Below are positions 18,825 to 27,150 of a stretch of DNA of 64,000 nt, piece after piece. The DNA is from Actinomycetes bacterium (lineage in GTDB: Bacteria > Actinomycetota > Acidimicrobiia > Spongiisociales > JAHEDJ01): contig JAHEDK010000003.1 of assembly GCA_024641245.1 (NCBI GenBank), forward strand, positions 93,011 to 157,010, given 5' to 3'. The first letter of the stretch is position 1. Each line of letters starts with the position of its first letter. The translations under genes were made by a program, and so were the position numbers. Below the pieces are notes generated by a model. It was not told the origin of the DNA. It saw only the letters and a list, made by a program, of their open reading frames with translations, and ran no database searches.

Positions 18825-19232
18825 TTAGACAGTGGAATCCATCTCGCGGAGCGGAGCAAACAGGTCAACCGGGTTGCCGTCGGGATCGAGGACGGTGGCA
18901 TACCGCTGGCCCCACGGGGCGTCGAACGGGGCAACGTGACTTCGATGCCCGGCGGCGACTATGAATCCGTGTTGGTCGTCGACTTCCTCCGGCGAACCGC
19001 ACAGGAAGGCCAGTGCTATGCGATGACCGCCCGTCGGCGTTTCCCATTGCGAGAACGATCTGACGACGTCGACGGTGTCGAGCATCAGTCGTAGTCCGCG
19101 GGCGAGGTTCAACTCGACGTGCCCCTCGTGATGTGATCCGGGCGGAGTTTCGAGTCCGAGCAGCTCGTAGAACGCCAGGCTCTTCCGCATGTCCTCGACG
19201 ATGATTCCCATCGCATCAAATCGAACGGCCAT
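18825..19232 (-). CDS. VOC (glyoxalase/bleomycin-resistance fold) protein
   Basis: Small metal-dependent or binding protein of 135 aa with the vicinal-oxygen-chelate fold. The N-terminal DAMGIIVEDMRKSLAFYELLGLE and C-terminal WGQRYATVLDPDGNPVDLFAPL are the two beta-alpha-beta signature halves. The ATG at 19230-19232 has GGAGG four bases upstream, so the long upstream extension of the frame is not used. It is divergent from the FAD oxidase gene. Whether it is a lyase, dioxygenase or antibiotic-binding protein cannot be told. Confidence 0.85.
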   Translation of the reverse strand: MAVRFDAMGIIVEDMRKSLAFYELLGLETPPGSHHEGHVELNLARGLRLMLDTVDVVRSFSQWETPTGGHRIALAFLCGSPEEVDDQHGFIVAAGHRSHVAPFDAPWGQRYATVLDPDGNPVDLFAPLREMDSTV

Positions 19233-19294
19233 TGGCACCTCCATGACGAAGTGTATGGGAGTCTGCGCCAAATACACATCAGAAACCTGCCACG

Positions 19295-20425
19295 ATGGAT
19301 GCAATGAACACCGCAGATTTCCTCGTGGTCGGCGGCGGCATCGCCGGAGCGTCGGCCGCCTACGAACTCGCCGCCCACGGTCGCGTCGTCCTGCTCGAAC
19401 AGGAGTCTCAGTGCGGTTACCACACCACCGGTCGATCGGCCGCATTGTTCACCGAGGCCTGGGAGGCAGCGGTCATCCGGCCTATCGTTGCAGGGGGCCG
19501 GTCTTTCTTCGAAGAACCTCCCGATGGCTTCACCAACGTCCCTCTGGTTGCGCCTCGCCGCATCTTGCTCATCGGTCGACAAGATCAGCGGGAAGCCGTC
19601 GAAACTGCTGCCGCGGCCGCCCGCACCGAGATCCCTTCCGTCCGGATGATCGACAAACAGGAAGCCGTGGAGCTGTGTCCGGTGTTGCGACCGGGCTACG
19701 TGGATGTCGCGGTCCTCGAACCCGGCGGCTACACGATCGATGTCGACGCGCTCCTGCAGGGCTTCCTTCGCGGGATACGTGGTCGCCAGGGAGAGGTGGT
19801 CACGGGCGCTCCCGTCATCGGAATAGAACACGGAGACTCCGGCTGGAACGTCACCGCCGGTGAACAGCGCTTCACCACACCGGTGCTCATCAATGCGGCA
19901 GGAGCGTGGGCGGATCAGATCGCCGGTCTGGCCGGCGTTCGGCCCGTCGGGCTGGCGCCGTTGCGAAGAACGGCCTTCACGTTCGCTGGCCCGTCGGATC
20001 ATGATGTCCGACGGTGGCCCGCCGTGATCGACATCGACGAGCAGTTTTACTTCGAACCTGAAGGGCCGCAACTGCTCGGCTCGCCGGCCGACCAGACCCC
20101 GACGTATCCGCACGACGTGCGCGCTGAGGAGATCGATGTGGCTCGCGCAATCGAGAGGATTCAGGCGGCCACAACGCTCGAGATTCGCCACGTTCGTCGG
20201 GCATGGGCAGGGTTGCGGACCTTTGCTCCTGATCGCTTGCCGGTGGTGGGGCCGGACCCGGATGTGCCCGACTTCATCTGGCTGGCCGGGCAGGGCGGGT
20301 TCGGGATAATGACGTCGCCGGCAATGGCGCGTATCGCAACTTCCCTGGCGATCGGAGCCGGCTTTCCTATGGGTCTTCCGGCGCAGGTCGAGGCGGCCAT
20401 CCGGCCAGAACGGCTCCGGACGTGA
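19295..20425 (+). CDS. FAD-dependent amine/D-amino-acid oxidoreductase (DAO family)
   Basis: Flavoprotein of 376 aa. The Rossmann motif VVGGGIAGASAAYELA at residues 10-25 binds FAD; HTTGRSAALFTE follows, as in sarcosine, glycine and D-arginine dehydrogenases. The C-terminal RAWAGLRTFAPDRLPVVGPDP and GQGGFGIMTSPAMA motifs are also typical. It likely oxidises a secondary amine or D-amino acid in the cytosol, passing electrons to oxygen or a quinone; the closest known relatives by motif are D-arginine dehydrogenase-like proteins. ATG 19304 is an alternative start. Confidence 0.88.
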   Translation: MDAMNTADFLVVGGGIAGASAAYELAAHGRVVLLEQESQCGYHTTGRSAALFTEAWEAAVIRPIVAGGRSFFEEPPDGFTNVPLVAPRRILLIGRQDQREAVETAAAAARTEIPSVRMIDKQEAVELCPVLRPGYVDVAVLEPGGYTIDVDALLQGFLRGIRGRQGEVVTGAPVIGIEHGDSGWNVTAGEQRFTTPVLINAAGAWADQIAGLAGVRPVGLAPLRRTAFTFAGPSDHDVRRWPAVIDIDEQFYFEPEGPQLLGSPADQTPTYPHDVRAEEIDVARAIERIQAATTLEIRHVRRAWAGLRTFAPDRLPVVGPDPDVPDFIWLAGQGGFGIMTSPAMARIATSLAIGAGFPMGLPAQVEAAIRPERLRT

Positions 20426-20471
20426 CCCGGCGCGTTCCCGTTGCCGGCATGGCGATCGGGCCCGCCGACTC

Positions 20472-21281
20472 GTGAAGATTTCAATCATCGACCCGGCCGA
20501 CCCGCGGATCCTCGACTACATCGGGTTGCGCGACCATCAACTGCGCCGGCAGCGGGAGTCGCCCGGCGGCGACCTGGCCGGCGTGTTCATCGCCGAGGGG
20601 GCCCTGGTCGTCGAGCGTGCCCTCCTGGCGGGCTACCGGCTCAAGTCGCTACTGATCGACGCCACCCGGGGTGAGCCGATCCCGGCGATGGTCCCTCCCG
20701 ACGTTCCCCACTACTTCGCGGGTCCAGACGTTGTACTCGAGGTCACGGGCATCCACCTGCATCGAGGTCTCATCTCCGTGTTCTACCGCAAGGAACTTCC
20801 ATATCCGGAGGAGGTGCTGGCGGCGGCGCGCCGGATCGTCGTACTCGAAAACGTGACGAACCCGACCAACCTTGGAGTCATCGTTCGGGCGGCCGCCGGC
20901 CTCGGGATGGATGGACTGCTCCTAGACCCGAGGAGCTGTGATCCCCTCTATCGAAGGTCGCTCCGGGTGGCAATGGGCGAAGCATTCGCCCTTCCGCATG
21001 CGCGGATCAACAGGCTGCCGATGGGTCTCGATCCCGTTCGCAGGGCCGGGTTCCGGATCGCAGCCCTGACACCGGATGCGACGGCCACCCCGATTGATCA
21101 GATCGTGATCCCGCCGGATGAGAAGTTCGCCATCCTCCTCGGCGCAGAGGGGCCCGGGCTGTCGGACGCGGCACTGGCTGCGGTCGACGAACGGGTGGTC
21201 ATCCCCATGCAGAATGGGGTTGACTCCCTCAACGTCGGGTCGGCCGCGGCCGTGGCCTTCTACGCTCTGACCCGTCGCTGA
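20472..21281 (+). CDS. TrmH/SpoU-family RNA 2'-O-methyltransferase
   Basis: SPOUT methyltransferase of 269 aa that methylates ribose in rRNA or tRNA using SAM. The three family motifs are clear: ENVTNPTNLGVIVRAA (motif 1), LLGAEGPGLSD (motif 2) and VVIPMQNGVDSLNVGSAAAVAFYAL (motif 3), which together form the trefoil knot. The N-terminal ~90 residues (GVFIAEGALVVERAL) form the substrate-binding domain of the 23S/tRNA guanosine methyltransferase branch. Start is GTG 20472. Target nucleotide unknown. Confidence 0.92.
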   Translation: MKISIIDPADPRILDYIGLRDHQLRRQRESPGGDLAGVFIAEGALVVERALLAGYRLKSLLIDATRGEPIPAMVPPDVPHYFAGPDVVLEVTGIHLHRGLISVFYRKELPYPEEVLAAARRIVVLENVTNPTNLGVIVRAAAGLGMDGLLLDPRSCDPLYRRSLRVAMGEAFALPHARINRLPMGLDPVRRAGFRIAALTPDATATPIDQIVIPPDEKFAILLGAEGPGLSDAALAAVDERVVIPMQNGVDSLNVGSAAAVAFYALTRR

Positions 21282-21308
21282 AGACCCATCCGGCCTGCCG
21301 CCTCAGAG

Positions 21309-21358
21309 TTTTCTCGGCAATGCAATAGCGCGTTTTCGATACACAGCATTGCGGAGAA
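21309..21358. repeat. TTTCTCGGCAATGC palindromic repeat, single copy
   Basis: Arms TTTTCTCGGCAATGC (21309-21323) and GCATTGCGGAGAA (21346-21358) pair imperfectly around a GCAATGC/GCATTGC core. The element lies between convergent genes. The same arms occur twice in tandem at 36025-36133. Confidence 0.7.
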
Positions 21359-21400
21359 TCTGTCGGCGTCTTCGAAGTGCATGATCCTGCGGGCTAATGC

Positions 21401-21625
21401 TCAGCGGATCTGGTCGGCGATCTCCTGGTATTCGGCGTGGCGCCCCGTGGCCTTTTTCGAGTAGATCAGCGTCCCATCAACGACTACTTCGAACACGCCT
21501 CCGCGCGAAGGGATCAGCGTGACGGCCTGCGTCTGCTCCTCAAACTCGGTCAGTAACTGCTCGACCATGCGAACCGCACGGTCAAGATACCGTCATTGAG
21601 CGCAATACTCGATGCTGATGATCAT
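21401..21625 (-). CDS. SelW/SelT/SelH (Rdx) family selenoprotein with in-frame UGA
   Basis: Thioredoxin-fold redox protein of 74 aa found only when TGA at 21593-21595 is read through. The N-terminus reads MIISIEYCAQ, then TGA at codon 11, then RYLDRAVRMVEQLL. The Rdx family has CxxC or CxxU exactly here, so the TGA is expected to encode selenocysteine. After it the family body is intact: PSRGGVFEVVVDGTLIYSKK, then TGRHAEYQEIADQI before a TGA stop. ATG has AGGAGG four bases upstream. It starts 20 bp after the histidine kinase stop on the same strand. A 7 bp stem-loop fitting a bacterial SECIS follows the UGA. The alternative is a recent nonsense mutation of a Cys codon (TGC/TGT to TGA). Selenium machinery is not in the window. 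Confidence 0.82.
21565..21581 (-). promoter_or_regulatory. Candidate bacterial SECIS stem-loop
   Basis: In the transcript, 11 nt after the UGA, CCGUGCG pairs with CGCAUGG (7 bp including one G-U) around a GUU loop. The loop begins 19 nt after the UGA. Bacterial SECIS elements are stem-loops at about this distance with a G at the start of the apical loop, recognised by SelB. The hairpin lies within codons of the conserved helix, so coding constraint may contribute. Confidence 0.65.
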
Positions 21626-21645
21626 GCGACCTCCTGGCGGCGAGC

Positions 21646-23412
21646 CTAGCCGCAGGACACGTCGCTCATTCCCGGTTGCCCAGACGGAAGGGTGAGGCGG
21701 AACACACTTTCGCTGCTCTCTTCGTCGAAGTCGTAGACCAGGTCTCCTGCCATGAGTTTTGCCAGCCGGCGAGACACGGCAAGTCCGAGCCCCACGGAGG
21801 CGGTAACGCCCGGCCGGGCGTGCGCCCTCGCGTACGGTTCGAAGATCCGCTCGCGGTCCTCGTCTGGGATTCCCGGGCCATCGTCGCGCACTTCGATCGT
21901 AACGACATCGTCGTCGTGGCTGCCGACGATACGTCGCCTCGTCCCCCCGTAGCGGTGCGCATTAGCTATGAGGTTCCTGACGATCTGGCGGAACCGGACC
22001 GGATCGGCGAGCACCTCGCAGTCGCCGACCGGTCGTGTGATCGAATCGTCCCATCCGAACTCTGTGACGATTCGCTCGACGTTCTCTGCGACCTTGAATC
22101 GCTCGGGGGCGATGCTGATCTGGTTGATATCGGCACGGGCCGCAACGAGCAGGTCCTCAACGATGAACGCCATCTCGCGCGATTGAGCTGCAATGAGGTC
22201 AAGCAGTTCAGCCCGTTCCGAATCAGAGAACTCCATAGACCCGTCAGCGAGTTCTCCGGCCAGGCCGACCACGGCCGTAAGTGGGGTGCGCAGTTCGTGG
22301 CTCACCGAGGCGATGAATTCGTCCTTCGAGCGGATCAAGTCGGCCATCCCGCGGCGGACGCGCATCTCTTCCGTGATGTCGTGGACTGCAATCACCAAAC
22401 GGTCGGGATTCGGCCCGACGCGGAGCGGTCGAATCCACCGGACGTCGACCCAGAGCTGGTCACCGTTGAACGTCACCGTTTCATAGGTGCACTCGAAGGT
22501 CAGTCTGCCTTCAGTCATCGCCACGACTTCGGAGACCAGGGCCTCCATGGATGTCTCGTTCACCCTGGTGGGCGACATCGGGCCAACCAAAGCGGCCGGG
22601 TCGTCGAGCCCGAGCAGTTCGGCAGCCGCAGCATTGACGCGCACGTAGACGATGCCGGCCGCGAGATCGGCGACCAGTTCCGGGCGGGCGAGGAGGTACT
22701 TCCGCAGTTCCTGCGGATCCTCGATCCCCAGGTTCTCCACCGCTCGCAACGTCGCGCCCCAGTCCTGTTCTAGGAGCGCAACAGGGCTGTCTTCAAATAG
22801 CCGAACGTACCGGCCGGCCGACACTGATGTCGCCAGCCGGACGGACAGCATGATGAGAGCCACCAAACAGAATCCGGTCACGATGGTCGCGGCCGTGGCC
22901 ACCCCCTCCTCCGCCCATAGAAAACCGGCCAGCACAAGAAGGGCACCGACCCCGATCACATACGCGAGGCGCCTCGTGTCGACGAACAGCAGCCCTATAC
23001 CGCCGATTATGACCAACGCCAGAGATGCCGGCAGCAGCGTGGCGGCCGTGCCGACGAGGGGGTACGTGATCACGACCGAGATGAGCGACACGATCAAACT
23101 CAGGACAATCTGCCGGCCGCCGGATAAGGCTTGCCAGCCGAAGAGGATCGCAACGATGGCCGGCGTTATAGATTCTAAGAGCTGATCGGTACTTCCCGTG
23201 AAGAGGCCGGATGTGAAGATCACCAAAGCGGTCAAGGCCGACGCGATGGCCCCCATGCGCATCATGGTCAATCGGACGGTGACAATAGCCTCCTGGAAGA
23301 CATCGGTCTCCTCGGGTTTGTACTCAACGAGTGCCCGGAGGGTTTGACGGGTGGTTTTCAGGGTGGTGCTGGGCTCATGGAGCCGGGTTCCAGCCGGTCG
23401 ACGATTGTTCAT
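21646..23412 (-). CDS. Membrane PAS sensor histidine kinase
   Basis: Histidine kinase of 588 aa. About six membrane helices occupy residues 50-195, with almost no extracytoplasmic loops. A PAS domain follows (about 203-348), then HisKA with the H-box SVSHELRTPL (His372). The HATPase domain shows the N-box LIANAHRYGG (Asn484), G1 DDGPGIP and G2 VGLGLAVS. All catalytic motifs are intact. No response regulator is adjacent. The ATG overlaps the carboxylase alpha-subunit stop by 4 bp (ATGA), so it is translated with the carboxylase, and the SelW-like gene follows 20 bp later. The signal may be membrane or redox state; this is inference. Confidence 0.9.
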   Translation of the reverse strand: MNNRRPAGTRLHEPSTTLKTTRQTLRALVEYKPEETDVFQEAIVTVRLTMMRMGAIASALTALVIFTSGLFTGSTDQLLESITPAIVAILFGWQALSGGRQIVLSLIVSLISVVITYPLVGTAATLLPASLALVIIGGIGLLFVDTRRLAYVIGVGALLVLAGFLWAEEGVATAATIVTGFCLVALIMLSVRLATSVSAGRYVRLFEDSPVALLEQDWGATLRAVENLGIEDPQELRKYLLARPELVADLAAGIVYVRVNAAAAELLGLDDPAALVGPMSPTRVNETSMEALVSEVVAMTEGRLTFECTYETVTFNGDQLWVDVRWIRPLRVGPNPDRLVIAVHDITEEMRVRRGMADLIRSKDEFIASVSHELRTPLTAVVGLAGELADGSMEFSDSERAELLDLIAAQSREMAFIVEDLLVAARADINQISIAPERFKVAENVERIVTEFGWDDSITRPVGDCEVLADPVRFRQIVRNLIANAHRYGGTRRRIVGSHDDDVVTIEVRDDGPGIPDEDRERIFEPYARAHARPGVTASVGLGLAVSRRLAKLMAGDLVYDFDEESSESVFRLTLPSGQPGMSDVSCG

Positions 23413-25409
23413 GGCCCGTCTTCCGTCGGGGTCTCAACGGTGGTTACGACGATGAGGATCTGGTCGGCAAGGACCTGGTCCTCCGGTTCGATCCGGACCG
23501 ACGTGATCAGACCGGTTGTCGGAGCACGAACGGAGTGCTCCATCTTCATGGCCTCGATGACCACCAGCACTTCGCCCTGGGTGACCCGGTCGCCTTCCCG
23601 TACTGCAACGGAGACAACCCTCCCAGGCATCGGAGACAACAGCGAACCCGGTTCCTCATGCGCGGCCGCTTCCGGGAATCGAGGGAGTTCCAGAAGTGCA
23701 GAATGCCCCAATACGCTGTCTACATACCAGGTCTCGCCGTTCTGGTGCGTGGCGAAAGCCCGCAGTACTCCGTTGATTTCGATCTCGACGGACGCGGCCG
23801 AGCATGATCGGAGCACAGCCGGTACCGGTTCGCCGCTGAGACACACGCTCAGGCCCCGGCGATCGAACCGGTAGCCCACCTCGATGTCTCCACTTTGTCC
23901 CCGGAAGCTGAAGTTCTGGAGCTGCGATGGGCTGTTTCTCCATCCGGAGGGGATCGTCTTCAGAAGGGTGGCTCCAGACCGTGCGTCGTACTGGCCGGCC
24001 AGGGCGGCAGCCAATGCGTGCATTCGCTCTGACGCCGGATCCGCCAGGGGTGCTCCCAGCTCGGCCGGGTCGTGTCGGTCGAGGAAGTGGGTGTCGGTCC
24101 GGCCGGCCAGGAATTCCGGATGGCGCAGAATCCTGACCAGGAGTTCCCGGTTGGTGTAGAGCCCGTGGATTTGTGCACGTGCCAGTGCTGCCGCCAGGCG
24201 CCCGGCTGCCTCATCCCTGGTTGGTGCATGCACGACCAGCTTGGCCAGCAGCGGGTCGTAGTGAATCGACACCTCGGAGCCGTTTTCGACTCCGGTGTCG
24301 ACACGGACGGACGTTTCGGGTTCGGTGAGCTCGAATCGGTGCAGCGTACCGGTGGTGGGCAAGAACTCGTGTCGAGGATCTTCCGCGTAGAGGCGCGCTT
24401 CGATGGCGTGGCCGCTGGTCGTCGCTCCGATCACCTCCGGGTCGAGCGGATGCCCTTCGGCGATTCGGATCTGGGCTCTGACAAGGTCGATGCCCGTCAC
24501 GAGTTCCGTGACAGGGTGTTCCACCTGGAGTCGGGTGTTCATCTCGAGGAAGAAGAACTCGCCTCCGGGGTCGAGAAGAAACTCGACGGTCCCGGCCCCC
24601 AGGTAGCCAACCACCTCTGCGGCTCTCACCGCCGTCTCACCAAGGGCGGCGCGCTGGACATCGTCTACGACCTGGGAGGGTGATTCCTCGATGATCTTCT
24701 GATGGCGGCGCTGTATCGAGCACTCGCGTTCGAAGAGGCTCACCATCGTGCCAAACGAATCGCCGAGTATCTGGACCTCGATGTGGCGTGGTTCCTCGAT
24801 GTAGCGCTCGAGGAAGAGCGTTTCGTCGCCGAATGCCGACTGCGCTTCCCGGCCGGCAGCCGCCATGGACTTTTCGAGTTCGGCCGCATCCCGAACGATG
24901 CGCATACCTTTCCCACCGCCACCCGCAGAGGCCTTCACGAGGATCGGATAACCGATCCGGGCTGCAGTAGTTGCCACCGTCGCCGTGTCGAGTCCGGCGA
25001 TCTCCTCTCCAGGAACCACGGGAATGCCGGCGGCCAGCATGAGGCGACGTGCCTCCACCTTCGAGCCCATGGATGCGATCGCTTCGGGCGAGGGTCCGAT
25101 GAAGATGATGCCCGCCTTCGCGCAAGCAGTCGCGAAGGCAGCGTTTTCGGCTAGGAAACCGTATCCGGGGTGGATGGCCTGTGCGCCCGTCTTGAGTGCG
25201 GCGTCTATGACCAGGTCGCCGCGCAAGTAGGTATCGGCAGGAGCGGCGCCCGGGAGCTCGATTGCTTCGTCTGCTTCTGAGACGAAAGGTGCGTGGCGGT
25301 CGGCGTCTGAATAGACCGCTACCGTCGCGATGCCCATCAAACGACAGGTCCTGAACACCCGTCGGGCGATCTCGCCCCGGTTCGCAACGAGGATCTTGCT
25401 GAACCGCAT
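23409..25409 (-). CDS. Acyl-CoA carboxylase alpha subunit (biotin carboxylase + BCCP)
   Basis: Biotin-dependent carboxylase subunit of 666 aa. The biotin carboxylase domain (residues 1-445) has KILVANRGEIA, the ATP-grasp glycine loop KASAGGGGKGMRI, HIEVQILGD and EMNTRLQVEHPVTEL. A linker domain follows, then the biotinyl domain with EAMKMEHSV (biotinylated Lys) near the C-terminus. The size is like methylcrotonyl-CoA or 3-subunit-type acyl-CoA carboxylase alpha chains. The ATG at 25409 has GGAG upstream; the TTG at 25418 is less likely. The beta subunit is just upstream and the histidine kinase overlaps its stop. Confidence 0.93.
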   Translation of the reverse strand: MRFSKILVANRGEIARRVFRTCRLMGIATVAVYSDADRHAPFVSEADEAIELPGAAPADTYLRGDLVIDAALKTGAQAIHPGYGFLAENAAFATACAKAGIIFIGPSPEAIASMGSKVEARRLMLAAGIPVVPGEEIAGLDTATVATTAARIGYPILVKASAGGGGKGMRIVRDAAELEKSMAAAGREAQSAFGDETLFLERYIEEPRHIEVQILGDSFGTMVSLFERECSIQRRHQKIIEESPSQVVDDVQRAALGETAVRAAEVVGYLGAGTVEFLLDPGGEFFFLEMNTRLQVEHPVTELVTGIDLVRAQIRIAEGHPLDPEVIGATTSGHAIEARLYAEDPRHEFLPTTGTLHRFELTEPETSVRVDTGVENGSEVSIHYDPLLAKLVVHAPTRDEAAGRLAAALARAQIHGLYTNRELLVRILRHPEFLAGRTDTHFLDRHDPAELGAPLADPASERMHALAAALAGQYDARSGATLLKTIPSGWRNSPSQLQNFSFRGQSGDIEVGYRFDRRGLSVCLSGEPVPAVLRSCSAASVEIEINGVLRAFATHQNGETWYVDSVLGHSALLELPRFPEAAAHEEPGSLLSPMPGRVVSVAVREGDRVTQGEVLVVIEAMKMEHSVRAPTTGLITSVRIEPEDQVLADQILIVVTTVETPTEDGP

Positions 25410-25421
25410 CACGTCCAACTC

Positions 25422-25463
25422 CCGTTTTCGCGCGGGAATCCCACGTCATAGGGTGTGAATCCC
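25422..25463. repeat. Long inverted repeat, CCGTTTTCGCGCGGG family, copy 2
   Basis: TTTTCGCGCGGGAATCCCA and the complementary TGTGAATCCCGCGCGAGAA flank a 12 bp centre between the two carboxylase subunit genes. The arm core is the same as at 2081-2134, although the flanking genes are unrelated. It could lower expression of the downstream alpha subunit relative to beta. Confidence 0.65.
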
Positions 25464-25488
25464 GCGCGAGAAGGTGATTTGACCCGTT

Positions 25489-27087
25489 TCACATTCGAAA
25501 GACCCCGAACTCGCCGGTGCCCTTGACCGGGGCCGAATGAACCGCGGAGAGGGCGATCCCGAGGACCGTGCGCGTGTCGCGCGGGTCGATGATTCCATCG
25601 TCGCGGACGCGGCCGGTCGAGTAGTAGCCAAGCGCTTCCCGCTCGATCTGTTCCTCGATGGCGCGGCGACGCTGCTCTTCCGCAGCCTCATCGACTTCCT
25701 GCCCGCGGGCGGCTGCGCCGACCCGAGTGATGATCGACATCACGCCGGCCAGTTGCTCACCGCCCATCACGGCGACCTTGTGACCGGGCCATCCGAAGAC
25801 AAACCGGGGATCGAACGACCGGCCGGACATTCCGTAGTTGCCGGCCCCGTACGACGAACCTGCCATCAACGAGATGTGCGGGACCTCGCTGTTGGCTACC
25901 GCATTTACCATTTTGGCCCCGTCTTTGATCATTCCACCCTGCTCATACTCCTTGCCGACCATGTATCCGGTGGTGTTGTGGATGAAAACGATCGGTGCGT
26001 CGTAGCGGTTGCAGAGTTGGATGAACTCTGTCGCCTTCTTGGCTTCTTCGCTGAACAAGACGCCGTGCTGGTTGGCGACGATCCCAACCGGAAAGCCATG
26101 GATCGATCCCCACCCCGTGACCAGCGACGTTCCGTAGGCGAACTTGTATTCATCAAAACGTGATCCGTCGAGTACGCGAGCGAGCACCTCTCGCATGTCG
26201 AAAGGCACCTTGAGATCGGCCGAAATGATTCCCAACAGGTCCTCAGGGTCATACCGCGGCTCGTCCGGCGGCTGGTTCGGTCCGTAGCCGGATTTGCGCC
26301 AGTTGAGATGGTTGACGATTTCTCTCCCGATGCGGATTGCATCGTATTCGTCGGCCGCCAGGTAGTCGGAGAGTCCTGAGATCCTCGAATGCATCTCGGC
26401 CCCACCGAGTTCCTCGTCGGTCGAATCCTCTCCCGTCGCCATTTTGACGAGCGGGGGTCCGCCGAGAAACACCTTCGCTCGCTCCTTGACCATGACGGCA
26501 TAGTCGGCCATGCCGGGGACGTACGCGCCGCCGGCGGTTGAGTTCCCGAACACGAGGGCGATCGTCGGGATGCCGAGTTTGGACATCTGCGTCAGGTTTC
26601 GGAACCACTTACCGCCGACCAGGAAGACATCCGCCTGGGTCGGGAGATCTGCCCCGCCCGACTCAACCAGATTAATGAGGGGGAGCCGGTTCTGCCGGGC
26701 GATGTCTTGAATGCGAAGGCTCTTGGGGAGCGAAATCGGGTTGGACGAACCCGCCCGGCTCGTCGGGTCGTTGGCGCTGATGGCGACCTCGATTCCGGAG
26801 ACGACCCCGATGCCGGTGACGAGGTTGGCGCCAATCGGGAAGTCCGTCCCCCATCCGGCCAGCGAGGACAACTCGAGGAACGGCGTGTCACGATCTAGCA
26901 GCAACTCGATTCGCTCTCGCGCCAGGAGCTTGCCGCGACTGTGATGCCGCTCGACGTACTTCGGGCCACCACCGAGGCGCGACGTGTTCATGAGTTGCTC
27001 GAACTCCGTCAGCCGTTCGATCATGGCTGCACGGTTTGACAGATACTCAGTGGAACGTGTGTCGATCTTCGAAGTCAGCACCGGCAT
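25489..27087 (-). CDS. Acyl-CoA carboxylase beta (carboxyltransferase) subunit, methylcrotonyl-CoA type
   Basis: Carboxyltransferase of 532 aa with the N- and C-crotonase-like halves. VVSGIEVAISANDPTSRAGS and the oxyanion segments GNSTAGGAYVPGMADY (N half) and FIHNTTGYMVGKEYEQGGMIKDGAKM plus SYGAGNYGM (C half) are typical. The combination with GYM and YGAGNYGM resembles methylcrotonyl/geranyl-CoA carboxylase beta rather than propionyl-CoA carboxylase. Together with the alpha subunit it would carboxylate a leucine- or isoprenoid-derived acyl-CoA. It is the first gene of the carboxylase, kinase, SelW-like operon. Confidence 0.9.
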   Translation of the reverse strand: MPVLTSKIDTRSTEYLSNRAAMIERLTEFEQLMNTSRLGGGPKYVERHHSRGKLLARERIELLLDRDTPFLELSSLAGWGTDFPIGANLVTGIGVVSGIEVAISANDPTSRAGSSNPISLPKSLRIQDIARQNRLPLINLVESGGADLPTQADVFLVGGKWFRNLTQMSKLGIPTIALVFGNSTAGGAYVPGMADYAVMVKERAKVFLGGPPLVKMATGEDSTDEELGGAEMHSRISGLSDYLAADEYDAIRIGREIVNHLNWRKSGYGPNQPPDEPRYDPEDLLGIISADLKVPFDMREVLARVLDGSRFDEYKFAYGTSLVTGWGSIHGFPVGIVANQHGVLFSEEAKKATEFIQLCNRYDAPIVFIHNTTGYMVGKEYEQGGMIKDGAKMVNAVANSEVPHISLMAGSSYGAGNYGMSGRSFDPRFVFGWPGHKVAVMGGEQLAGVMSIITRVGAAARGQEVDEAAEEQRRRAIEEQIEREALGYYSTGRVRDDGIIDPRDTRTVLGIALSAVHSAPVKGTGEFGVFRM

Positions 27088-27150
27088 TGCCTCGGCAGGT
27101 TAGTTGCGGAGAAACGGGGTAGCCGATCCCTGCTGGGTACCATCGCCTTC

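Noticed and set aside
21593..21595. TGA read as Trp or Gly through an alternative genetic code
   Set aside because: Nearly all other genes in the window end at TGA, so the standard code applies; only selenocysteine insertion or a mutation explains this codon.
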